Shown: one piece after another, positions 9,301-17,386 of the stretch
Position numbering within the stretch: the first letter of the stretch is position 1
Layout: each line of letters begins with the position of its first letter
Origin: Amoebophrya sp. AT5.2
Lineage: Eukaryota > Sar > Dinophyceae > Syndiniales > Amoebophryaceae
Reading direction: 5' to 3'
DNA length: 27,810 nt
Assembly: GCA_005223375.1 (NCBI GenBank)
Contig: RXOD01004139.1
Coordinates: 1 to 27,810 of the forward strand
Position numbers and translations under genes: made by a program
Notes under the pieces: generated by a model
What the model saw: the letters and a program-made list of their open reading frames with translations, nothing else
Databases searched by the model: none
What the model was told of the DNA's origin: nothing

Positions 9301-11383
9301 TTGGTGGCCTTGCCGAGCTGCTTCGCAGCATTCCGCCGAGACGCAAGGAGGTGCCTGTCAGGATCATTTACCGTCATACATGAGCTTGGAAATCAATGAT
9401 ACAAGTGAATTTCAATTTGTGCTAAAGGTTAGTACGTACGTATCTTGACAAGGTCGAGACGTGAAGAAAGCAGCGGGCAGAATCTCGACGTCGTTCGTTT
9501 TTGGAGAGAATCAAAAACATCAAACTGTCAAAAATACTCGTGCTCCAGAAGAAACTCGTCGCTGCGGTTGTTGCCTTTCTTTGTCAGATCGGCAATCTTC
9601 TTTTTCAGGCCCTCGATCTTATCAGAGATCTCCTCCGCTTCGGCGAATTTTTCTCTTTCGCAAAGCACAATCTGCTCCCGCTCGGCGATGTTCAGTTCAG
9701 CCTCTAATGCGCGGACCTGGTGTGGAACGTACAGGGAGGTTGATGTAGACAAACCTACGCCTAAGCCAGCATGTGCGTACTAGTGCGTGGGAACGAGATG
9801 ATTTATCAAATTGATATTACAGCAGGTGGAGAAATCAGCTCGACCTTCTCTTGGCTTTCTTTCAGTCCTTTTTGTTGTTCCAACAATTTTTTCAGCGTCG
9901 CCTCCTCTTCCTCTTCATGCGCTTTCTGTATCTTGGTGAAAACGTCGCGCAGCCCAGCGCAATTGAACACTCCGCGGACCTCTTCATCCAGGGAGAGTGG
10001 CTGCCTCTCCCGGATCGCTGAGGGAGGCAGGTGCCCGTTTGCGCTCGGCGTTGACGGCAGGGCGGGCTTCTGCGTTGTCGTGGTGCCGCCCGCCGAACCC
10101 GCGGTCACAACTGCTGCAGTCGCAGCTCCCCCGCCTCGCAAGAATCCGAAGGCGCTCCCGGGCATGGCGCCCATTTTCGCGCTTCCTCCAGTGCTCCCCG
10201 TTGGCGTCGACGCCAGGATGACTGGCGGGGGCGGCGGCGGCGGCGGTGGCGTCTGCAGTTTGCTCGCCGCGGCTGCGTCGATTGCTTTCGACGTCCCGGG
10301 AAGATTTTCCCCCGACGGCGTGGACGAGACATTCGTCGGCGTTGTGGCTTTCGAGCCGACGGCCCCGCGGAGGAACGAAAACATGGACGACATGACGCCA
10401 CCCGACGTCGCAGTCGTGTCTTCCTCACCCCCCCCGCCTGCGGAACTCACGCTATTTTCTTCGGCTGCAGTTGAGCCACCCATCCGGACTGCTGTAGGCA
10501 TCTCAAGAGTGGTCGCAGCTGCAGCAGCAACCACTTCTGGAGAGGCGCTACCTCCTTCAAATCCTCCGGCACCAGGTACAGATCGTCCCGTCGGCGACCT
10601 TGGCTCCTGCTGACCGCCGATGCTGCTTGTAGTTGCGGCGTCGTCGATGCTCACCAGATCCTCCTCTGGGGCATACTGGTCCACATCTCGATTCGCCACC
10701 GGCCCCGTGTTGTACCGCGGGACTTGGTGCACCGTCAAAGAACTCGCCCCCGCACCGACCGCTTGCTGCGGTGGCGGCGGCGGCACCCCGCCGAGCATCG
10801 CGGGGCCAGCGCCCCCCGCCCCCGCGCCCGGCTGGTTCCGCGCTAAGAACCCTGGCGCGTTTGCTCTACGCGTCTTTTTCCGCTCGCCTCCTTGCGCTTG
10901 CTGCAGCAGGACTGGATTCACGTTTACCGCCTCCAGTACAACGGGTTGCGCTTGTTGTGATGCTGATGTTGGTGCGTGAGAAGCTGCCGACGCCAGGGTC
11001 GTGGAGTTGATGTCGTCGAAGATGCTATCCGAGGCCGGAGAGGACGTTGCGCCAGGTGTCCCGTGACCGGTGGAGGTGGATGTGGACGCAGGCGCGGCTG
11101 GACCTGGAGTTGATTCAGGAGGACCAGCACTAGGCATAGCAGCCGCGGAAACGTGCATGGGCGTGCCTACCGCTGACGCCGGCGTAGTCGTAGACGGTTT
11201 CACAAACGAGAAGGCGGAACCCCCGATGGCGGACGCGCCAGGGCTGGGTGCCGGAGTGTGGTGCTGCGGTACTTCTCCGGGAGCTGCCGCCGGTCCGGGT
11301 GTGCCTGGAGCTGCCTGCTGTGCCGCCGGGGCCGCAGGTTTGGGCGGCTTGGCCGCCACGGTTAAGCCGCTGAAGAGACTCAT
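6381..11383 (-). CDS. Large UVR-motif coiled-coil protein, three exons (11383-9821, 9716-9538, 9354-6381)
   Basis: Spliced, the frame is 1571 aa. Exon 1 starts at ATG 11383 and encodes 521 residues of Ala/Pro/Ser/Thr-rich sequence with repeated short motifs (SAFSFVK, SMFSFLR, SAFGFLR). It ends in a coiled-coil segment (KIQKAHEEEEEATLKKLLE). Exon 2 encodes REKFAEAEEISDKIEGLKKK, which resembles the UVR helical hairpin of UvrB/UvrC. Exon 3 is a long coiled coil of about 220 residues, followed by a second UVR-like block (ARNFKEAGRLTAELKVLEQK, about residue 940) and a third (ESDKFEEAAALEDERVRVV, about 1420), separated by acidic and Pro/Ala-rich linkers. Both introns are GT-AG and restore the frame exactly. 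No catalytic motif is seen. The function is unknown; a scaffold or trafficking/cytoskeletal role is inference. It could instead be two genes, with a separate 998-aa frame starting at ATG 9377. Confidence 0.7.
6528..6572. repeat. 15-bp tandem repeat, three copies
   Basis: Three perfect copies of CGCCGCTGGCGACAT lie inside exon 3 of the UVR coiled-coil gene. They encode a repeated MSPAA pentapeptide on the minus strand. The unit is a multiple of three, so copy number can change without breaking the frame. Confidence 0.95.
9355..9537 (-). other. Intron 2 of UVR coiled-coil gene (183 nt)
   Basis: The donor is CACGA|GTATTT and the acceptor CCTGACAG|GCAC. The joined codon GA+G restores Glu and reads LLEHE-HLLASRRN. 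A perfect TACTAAC branch-point string lies at 9434-9428. The acceptor sits 23 nt inside the alternative ORF that starts at ATG 9377. Confidence 0.7.
9717..9820 (-). other. Intron 1 of UVR coiled-coil gene (104 nt)
   Basis: On the minus strand the donor is GCT|GTAATA and the acceptor CACCAG|GTC. Joining gives ...ELISPPA-VRALEAE..., phase 0. Without splicing, exon 1 meets a TGA after 525 codons and the UVR-motif frame is orphaned. Confidence 0.8.
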
Positions 11384-11769
11384 CGTTCCCGTTCCTTGTC
11401 GTAGTCTAGTTCTTCATGGCTGCTCAAGAACACGTAAAATTTCAAAAAGACTCGAAATAACTCCAAAGAAATGCAGGTAGTCCGTTGTCGTTGTGTCGCT
11501 GGTGTGAGGAAGAAAGTGGAAGTTAGTGGCACCATCACGTTCTTACTCGGAAGGAGATGCAAATAAAAGTGAAAAAGATGTGCGGTCAGGCATGAACGTA
11601 GTCGTAGACGTTTACGATTCGAGATCCTGTTCTGGTCTGACTGCATGGTTTTGCGGATGCTCGCCAGCCGCACGCTGCAAAAACCGTGTCAGAACAAAGG
11701 ACAGAGCGAACACTATGCTCCCGCGGCCGCGACTGCAAGTCAGCCTTTATTCCATCTCAAAAGTTTCGA
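11384..11769. other. Intergenic region, no gene seen
   Basis: A 386-bp gap between the adenylyltransferase stop and the UVR gene start. No protein-like frame is seen. It should contain the promoter and leader of the UVR gene. Confidence 0.5.
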
Positions 11770-12942
11770 TCAGTCCCTGTACAAATTTTCGCGAATGATG
11801 TAGTGCTGCACCGGTAGCGGCGTCAGTCCTGCGATGCAATTCAGGTCGTTTTTTCCCCCGTTTTCATTGACTCCATAGAGGCGTATCCTGTTCCGCAGCT
11901 CGGTGCTGCTCGCGTTCGAGGTACTGAGCTGCATCCCCGCCGGTGCTTTGATTATGGTCGCCCGCTTCGGTGCAGGAGCTTGATTTGACGAACCAGCTGA
12001 GGAGCCGCTGTGTTCGTCGTCCTCATCTTCTCCCAGCGACTGTCGCGACAGGCGGCGCGGTAGCTCGTACCCGTCGCGCGCGTAGACAAGAAAAGGCACT
12101 TCCTCCATTACCTCCTTGGCATACTTCCACTTCGGAATCGTAGCCAGCAAATCCGACCCGATAATCATGAAAATGTCGACTTCGTCGTACTGGTCAACCA
12201 GCGACGTAAACTCCATAATATCTCCTGCCTCATCCTTCCCGCCGCCACCTGCCAGGTGATCTACTTCTCCAGAAATATTTCTACTTCCCCCGCCGCCGCT
12301 GTGCTCTTTCAGCTTGCTGCAACGTCTCCGCAGAAACGGGGACACGGACTGCAGGTACTTGAGCCTACCCGTGTTCTCGTCCCGCTCGTTCGCTCGTCGC
12401 GTGAGCTCCTTCCAAACCAAGTACGTGGGCACATATTCGGTTGCATTCGCCTCGAAGTCACTCACGGAGATGGGGAAATTGTTGTCGAACTTGTATCCCA
12501 CAGCGAGGTGGCACATGGTCAGCCGGTGGATCACTGCCGTCTTCAGCGAAGGCTTGTCCGGTCGTGCGCCGCACGGCAGGAGCCAGACTTCATCTGCGTA
12601 CCCCGTCTGAACAACGGCGGCAGCGGAAGTCAGGTGCGCGTCCGTGATTGGGTCGAAAGAACCACCCAAAACGCCGATGCGGTAGATCTTCTTGCTGGGC
12701 CCGGTGTTCCTGGGTCCGGCGGAGGCATTCCTGCTTTTGGGATTCGGTTTGCGGACGCGACTGTCGGAGGATTTTGGGCGCGCAGGAGAACTCGTGGAGG
12801 CTAGCTTGGGCGAAGCCGCTTTTATTGCGGGAGACTTCGGCTTGGAAGAGGAAGAAGTGCCCTGTGCCCGGATCGGACTGCCGGGAGCGCTCGTGCTGCT
12901 TGCGCGCGCCGCGGGCTTGTAAGAGGACGGGTGCGCGCTCAT
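11770..12942 (-). CDS. Nicotinamide/nicotinate mononucleotide adenylyltransferase (NMNAT/NadD family)
   Basis: 390-aa frame, ATG start. The enzyme joins NMN or NaMN with ATP to make NAD or deamido-NAD, the shared last step of NAD salvage and de novo routes. Residues 93-103 read GGSFDPITDAH, the nucleotidyltransferase (H/T)-x-x-H signature. WLLPCGARPDKPSL follows, then IFMIIGSDLLATIPKW, and SSTELR at 345-350 matches the SSTxIR ATP-binding motif. The first 85 residues are basic, Ser/Pro/Lys-rich and unlike the family; they may be disordered or a targeting segment. Two low-complexity insertions (Gly/Ser around 220-235, and Glu/Asp/Ser around 300-330) enlarge it beyond the usual 200-300 residues. 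The first histidine of the motif is Thr here, a known variant in this superfamily. Substrate preference cannot be told. Confidence 0.88.
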   Translation of the reverse strand: MSAHPSSYKPAARASSTSAPGSPIRAQGTSSSSKPKSPAIKAASPKLASTSSPARPKSSDSRVRKPNPKSRNASAGPRNTGPSKKIYRIGVLGGSFDPITDAHLTSAAAVVQTGYADEVWLLPCGARPDKPSLKTAVIHRLTMCHLAVGYKFDNNFPISVSDFEANATEYVPTYLVWKELTRRANERDENTGRLKYLQSVSPFLRRRCSKLKEHSGGGGSRNISGEVDHLAGGGGKDEAGDIMEFTSLVDQYDEVDIFMIIGSDLLATIPKWKYAKEVMEEVPFLVYARDGYELPRRLSRQSLGEDEDDEHSGSSAGSSNQAPAPKRATIIKAPAGMQLSTSNASSTELRNRIRLYGVNENGGKNDLNCIAGLTPLPVQHYIIRENLYRD

Positions 12943-13510
12943 TATGCGTGGCTAGCTACGTCGAAGATGTGAGTTTCCGCGCAGACGCGGCATACAACTG
13001 TCTGTACAGTTTCTCCGTTTGACTTCGAAGGATAAAGAGTGGCCGAGCTAGAAAAGCGGGCCGTAGCAAGTACAAGCCTATCAATACCTCCTTTCTACAT
13101 GCTGGCACTCCTGCTTGCACTCGTTCATCGTCAGGGCAAATTCATAATTCTAGCTCTTGCTTCACGAAATTTTCCTGACGAAAAGACAAGCTCACGCCGT
13201 CTAGAAAAGATGCACGATATCTTTTCTTTGGCAGATCTCAGATGGCAGACCCGATCTTTTTCTTTGCGGAGCATGACATTGCGCACAGCAACTGCTTCCG
13301 GTCCTGCAATGACGCACCGGGCCAAATTCGGTCAAAGTCTCAAAATAGAAAACCGCGGACACGAGAGTCGAGTTGTGGAGGTGGCACGTGCAGGTGCACG
13401 ATATTTTTTTAGATGTAGAAGTAGATATTCTTTCTGCGGTTACGTGTTATGTTTTGTGTGTTGTGCGCACGTTAACGTTATCAACAGAGCAACAGCTCGC
13501 AAAGTCCTCA
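12943..13510. other. Intergenic region, no gene seen
   Basis: This 568-bp AT-richer gap has no supported gene. It contains the 14-mer ACGTGCAGGTGCAC at 13386-13399, shared with the 6.1 kb gap, just before a T-run at about 13404. Confidence 0.5.
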
Positions 13511-15341
13511 TCAGCCGAAGCACAGTCTTCCTTTTCTGCAATCGCGGGCTTCTCCCGCTACGTACTTTCCTCCGTCCTCTACTCCCGCCACCCCAAACAA
13601 CGTTGCTCCTCCGTGCACCACATGTCCATACGGGTCCGCGTTTTTTTCCGTCTCCTCCCAAGAGTTCTGTCCCCCCTCCTCGTCCGGCAGTTTCCAGTCG
13701 ATGACAAACCGCGCTTTCTGGTTCGCGTTTTTCGTCAGCGCCATCCACGCCTCGTTCACCTTTTTCGGGTGGATGATCTCCACGTCGGCCGCGATGCCGT
13801 GTTCCGCGCAGTAGTCAAACATCTCCTGCGTCTCCGCGATGCCGCCGATGAGGGACCCTACGATCTTAATCCGCCGCGCGACGAAGTCAAACGGCTTGAT
13901 CTGGCACTCGTTCGGCGGCAGGCCCACCAGGCAGATCGTGCGCTGGGGTTTCAGCAGCTCCAGGTACTGGCCCCAGGAGAAGTCCGCGGAGATGGTGCAG
14001 AGCAAAAAGTCGAAGCTGTGCCTGTACCGCTTCAACGAGGACTCCTCGCTGTTCATCTTGGACAACTTCCCGCTTTCTTCAACAGCACCGGTGCAGAGGA
14101 ACCCGTCGGCGTTTAGCTCGTTCAGACAGTAGTCGCGCTTCCGCTCCGAGCTGGAGATGCAGAACGTCTCGTTTCCGGCCGACTTGCAGAACTTGACCGC
14201 CATGGCGCCCAGGCCCCCGACGCCGATGATGCCGACGCGGTACTTGGGGCCCATTTTGAGGACGCCGTAGTGGTTTAGCGGCGAGTACGTTGTTATGCCG
14301 GCGCAGGCGAGCGGCGCCGCGCTCGCGAGGTCAAGCTTGTCGGGGATGCGCATCACGTAGTTCTCGTCGACCGTGATCTTCTGGCTGTACCCCCCGTACA
14401 GAATGGGGTCGGGCAACCCCCGCTTCGCCGCCTCCTCTTCGCCGATGCAGCAGTTGTAGGTCGCGAGGTTCTTCAGGCCGAAATCAAAGCGAAAGTGCTC
14501 CGAACGCCCCGTGGCCGTAGACATACAGTACTGCTCGTAGCTGGAGGAAAGCGTTCGGAGAGATATATGGCGGTATGACAATTTGATTCGGTGCTGGGAC
14601 GACTAGTCGGGCGCGCGCAGTAGCAGGCATCGCATCGCAGCGGAAATCGGCCGGAAGAACGAGACTCGGCGAAGCGATGCGGCAATGCGAGCCTATTGAC
14701 TCACCCCGCGCACTGGCGAACGAGGATTTGCATGTCCTGCCGAAGGCTGCTGCAAGGCACGGCCGAGCGACGCTGCTGCAAGTCATGGCCGAGCTGCAAG
14801 TAATGGGCTTCTGGAGGCGCGCGCCTGCTGCGTTTTCTAACGTCGCGCGGGCGATTGCTATTCTTCCCCTCTTCTGTCGTGAGGCAATAGCAAGTGAAGC
14901 AAGTACGGCCAGCGAATCTAGACACTTCTAGCGAGCGCGGTTGTCAACGAAACCGAAGGAATGAGTCGAAGATTAGTACCCGTCTTCGCAGCTTTCGCAC
15001 TCTCGGCACGAGTCCACGAAGCAGCCGACGCCGACGCGGTCGCCCTTCTTAAACTTCGTCACTTGGTCGCCCACGGCCTCGACCAGACCCGCAATCTCGT
15101 GCCCGGGCACCATCGGAAACACGCAGTTGATGGGCCACTCCGCCCGCGCCTGGTGCAGATCCGAGTGGCAAATCCCCGCGTAGTGGATGTCAATCAGCAC
15201 ATCGTGCGGGAGGGGCCGCTTGCGCTGGATCGTGTGCTTCTCGAGAATGCCCGAAAACGGGTCGAAGCACGCCAAGGACGTGCACGAAAAACAATTCTTC
15301 GCATGAGGCTGCGCATCGTCGCGCGAGGACGGCACGGCCAT
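13511..15341 (-). CDS. Zinc-dependent alcohol dehydrogenase, cinnamyl alcohol dehydrogenase/YahK type, two exons (15341-14980, 14540-13511)
   Basis: Spliced length 463 aa. It is an NAD(P)H-dependent reductase that interconverts aldehydes and alcohols. Catalytic zinc ligands are Cys58 (GICHSDLH), His81 (GHE) and Cys200 (LACAGITTY). Structural zinc cysteines are 112, 115, 118 and 126, with the intron falling inside this lobe at Gly121. The Rossmann motif GVGGLG is at 227-232, and the Ser-rich SSSERK after the next strand favours NADP over NAD. The segment just before Tyr170 carries a short insertion ([15 protein letters not shown]) compared with the usual CAD pattern. After the usual C-terminus (RFVIDW) there is a 65-residue extension without recognisable motif. 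No signal peptide is seen, so it is probably cytosolic. The substrate is unknown. Confidence 0.9.
14541..14979 (-). other. Intron of the alcohol dehydrogenase gene (439 nt)
   Basis: The donor is GACGG|GTACTA and the acceptor CCTCCAG|CTAC. The joined codon GG+C gives Gly and restores the conserved CEDGYEQYC zinc lobe, so this splice is strongly supported. It is the longest intron in the window. Confidence 0.92.
14746..14809. repeat. Imperfect tandem repeat, about 26-nt period, inside the dehydrogenase intron
   Basis: The segments 14746-14768 and 14772-14794 match at 21 of 23 bases (GCTGCTGCAAG then GGCCGAGC). A third partial copy follows (CTGCAAGTAATGGGC). This looks like local duplication in intronic sequence. 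Confidence 0.8.
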
Positions 15342-15747
15342 CGTCGCGGACCGCCGGATTTCTTACAACACCTGCTAGTGCAGCAACTGCACGACGCGCA
15401 AATAACTTTAGTTTACTACCAAGAATCCAGTTCCAGCAGTATTGGAAGATACGACAAGCACAAGCACAAGGGAATAACAAGAGTGAGAAAACTACGTCGA
15501 AACCGAAAGACAAAACCAAAAGCGAAGAACCCCAGAACAAAAGTGACGCGCGCGCAGACTTCCGCTTGATACATCGGTCGTGTCACCCCTATCTATCAGG
15601 GTTGGTGTGGGACACGAAACCTCGCATAGGTACTCAGACAAATGCATTCTTCAAGATGTAGTTCTCCCCTTGTCTTCAAGGTATCTGCACGATCAAAAGA
15701 AACCTCGGTATTCAATTGCGCCTCGGGTGTGGACTCCTTCGTCTATT
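15342..15747. other. Intergenic region with strand-asymmetric tract
   Basis: No gene is seen. From about 15450 to 15545 the plus strand is strongly purine/A-rich, so the transcribed sense is a long pyrimidine-rich tract 100-200 nt upstream of the dehydrogenase ATG. Such a tract could be a core promoter element or a trans-splice acceptor region; this is inference. Confidence 0.45.
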
Positions 15748-16785
15748 TCAGCAGCCTGAGCTTCGCACGGCGACCATTTTCGGAACCTGCAGTATCGTTT
15801 CCGGCGACAGTCGCACGACCGCGTCACCTTCGCACGCGTAGTGGGTGTATATTGGGCCTTGCATTCCCCGAAGCACCGAGTCTGCCGTTTGAAACACCAC
15901 AAACAGCGCACAGCATGCCGCCTCTTCTGCGGTCGGGTGGAAGAGAACCCCGACTTTCTCATTTTGGTTTATTTCACCGTCTGCTTCTTCCAGCGTTTTC
16001 TTCGCGAACACACCCAGCGTTTCCGCGACTGGCACCAACTCCCTCAGCCGGCGCGCGCCAAACTTTATTACAGTGCGAGACGAAGTTGAAGACGACGCGC
16101 CCCCAGAACCTGTTCTTGCATCGTCCAGCACGACTCGTCCGCGGCCAGCCTCGTGCTCCAGCGCAAGTCCCGGCACCTCGAAGTTTTCCAGGCCTCCCAA
16201 AATGGCCTCGCAAACCACGTCTAGCGCGCAAACCCCATTGATTGCTGCCACCTCGACCTCGATCACGAACCGCAGCCCAAAGTTCCCCTGTTGTAGTCTG
16301 CGGACACTGCTGTTGGTATCCGCCAGCTCCGCGATAGCCTTCCTAACGCCGGGCAACACAAACTTTCGTACCGTCTGCGCACAGGAGTCGCCGCTGCGTA
16401 GGAATGCCGCTCCCGGAGCTGGGTGGGTCGACGCTCCACCCCCTCGGGTGTTGCTGGAGGTTGCTGTCGCGCCCGGGAGAAAGGTCACATCGATCGCGAC
16501 GTCGATAAATGCAGCGAGTTCGTCTTCTCGTTCTCGCTTCGTCGCGCCGCCGGATGCGCGACTCCTGGTTCTGCTGGAGGAAGAACACAGTGGCACGCGA
16601 AAAGTGCTGGCGTTGACGCCGGCGCAAGCGCGCGCATCGCGGCCCTCCGCGGACGCAGAGCCGTGTGCAGCCGGAACGACGCCTCTCTCGACATGCACAC
16701 GTCCACCTTTGGCCGATTGTGGAAGGCGGAAATCCGCCGACAATGCGTCCCGGACGAAGTCGCGCTCGGATGTTGAGAGAACCAT
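15748..16785 (-). CDS. Divergent RNase PH-fold protein, RRP42/43-like exosome subunit candidate
   Basis: 345-aa frame, ATG start (MVLSTSERDFVRDALSADFRL). The opening matches exosome ring subunits, which begin with a helix like LSxxExxFIxxGIxxDxRxDGR; here the DGR is lost. Later blocks fit the RNase PH fold: GLRFVIEVEVAAINGVCALDVVCEAIL corresponds to the strand-helix with a D-A core and is followed by the 'P' turn VPGLALE. VGVLFHPTAEEAACCALFVVF corresponds to the conserved D-P-T-xx-E-E block. The first histidine-proline replaces Asp-Pro. Phosphorolytic residues are absent, as in most eukaryotic ring subunits, so a structural role in 3'-5' RNA decay/processing is inferred. Low-complexity insertions (Gly/Ser/Thr/Arg-rich) interrupt the fold at about 55-85, 105-130 and 225-240. 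A database profile search is needed to settle which subunit it is. Confidence 0.55.
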   Translation of the reverse strand: MVLSTSERDFVRDALSADFRLPQSAKGGRVHVERGVVPAAHGSASAEGRDARACAGVNASTFRVPLCSSSSRTRSRASGGATKREREDELAAFIDVAIDVTFLPGATATSSNTRGGGASTHPAPGAAFLRSGDSCAQTVRKFVLPGVRKAIAELADTNSSVRRLQQGNFGLRFVIEVEVAAINGVCALDVVCEAILGGLENFEVPGLALEHEAGRGRVVLDDARTGSGGASSSTSSRTVIKFGARRLRELVPVAETLGVFAKKTLEEADGEINQNEKVGVLFHPTAEEAACCALFVVFQTADSVLRGMQGPIYTHYACEGDAVVRLSPETILQVPKMVAVRSSGC

Positions 16786-17386
16786 TGTGAACTACCGTGA
16801 GCGATGAAGATTGTCGTGATAATTGTGTGTCTAGCCCTACAAATCGTCGCGCGTTCTTCTCTACTTGAACTTGTCGCCTGCTGAAATACTCGTCATGAAG
16901 ATATTCTTGAGCATGATGCCGCATGGTACTTCTACGCAAGTCGTGTACGAGACCCCGGGGGCCCTCGCGCTTCTTGATGCATTCATAAAGTTCACGATTT
17001 TGATCTTGATCTTGAGCACGCATTTGATCCTGATGCCTTCGTGATCTTGAATGCGCCGTGCAGCACGATTGAAGATTCATTGATCTCTGAACAAAAGAAT
17101 AACGCACCGACTCACTCGTCATCGTCCTCACTTTGACTTTCGATATCTCTGAACCAAGAGTTTCCCCCATGCCGCGAGGAGGTCATTCTTTTTCGTTATC
17201 GAGCCGAAAGCTGATCAGTCAACGTGCGAAGACCAAAACTGAGCTGGAGAGACAGGCCGATGGGTTGACCCGGATAACCGGATGCACGCCGCAATTCTTG
17301 CGCGCAGATGTTGATGCTTGCAATTCATTGAAAACTCGCAAACGCAGCGCACGAGTTGTATCTATTTTTAGATTGAAAAAATGTTT
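16786..17386. other. Intergenic region with GATCTT-type short repeats
   Basis: A minus-strand frame overlapping the start of the RNase PH-like gene extends through part of this gap, but its codons look random. Around 16999-17050 the string TTGATC recurs several times (simple-sequence DNA). I see no supported gene; it holds the upstream region of the RNase PH-like gene. Confidence 0.45.

Noticed and set aside
16343..17170. Minus-strand frame of 275 codons starting upstream of the RNase PH-like gene
   Set aside because: Its right half is simple-sequence DNA and its left half is out of frame with a better gene; no motif.
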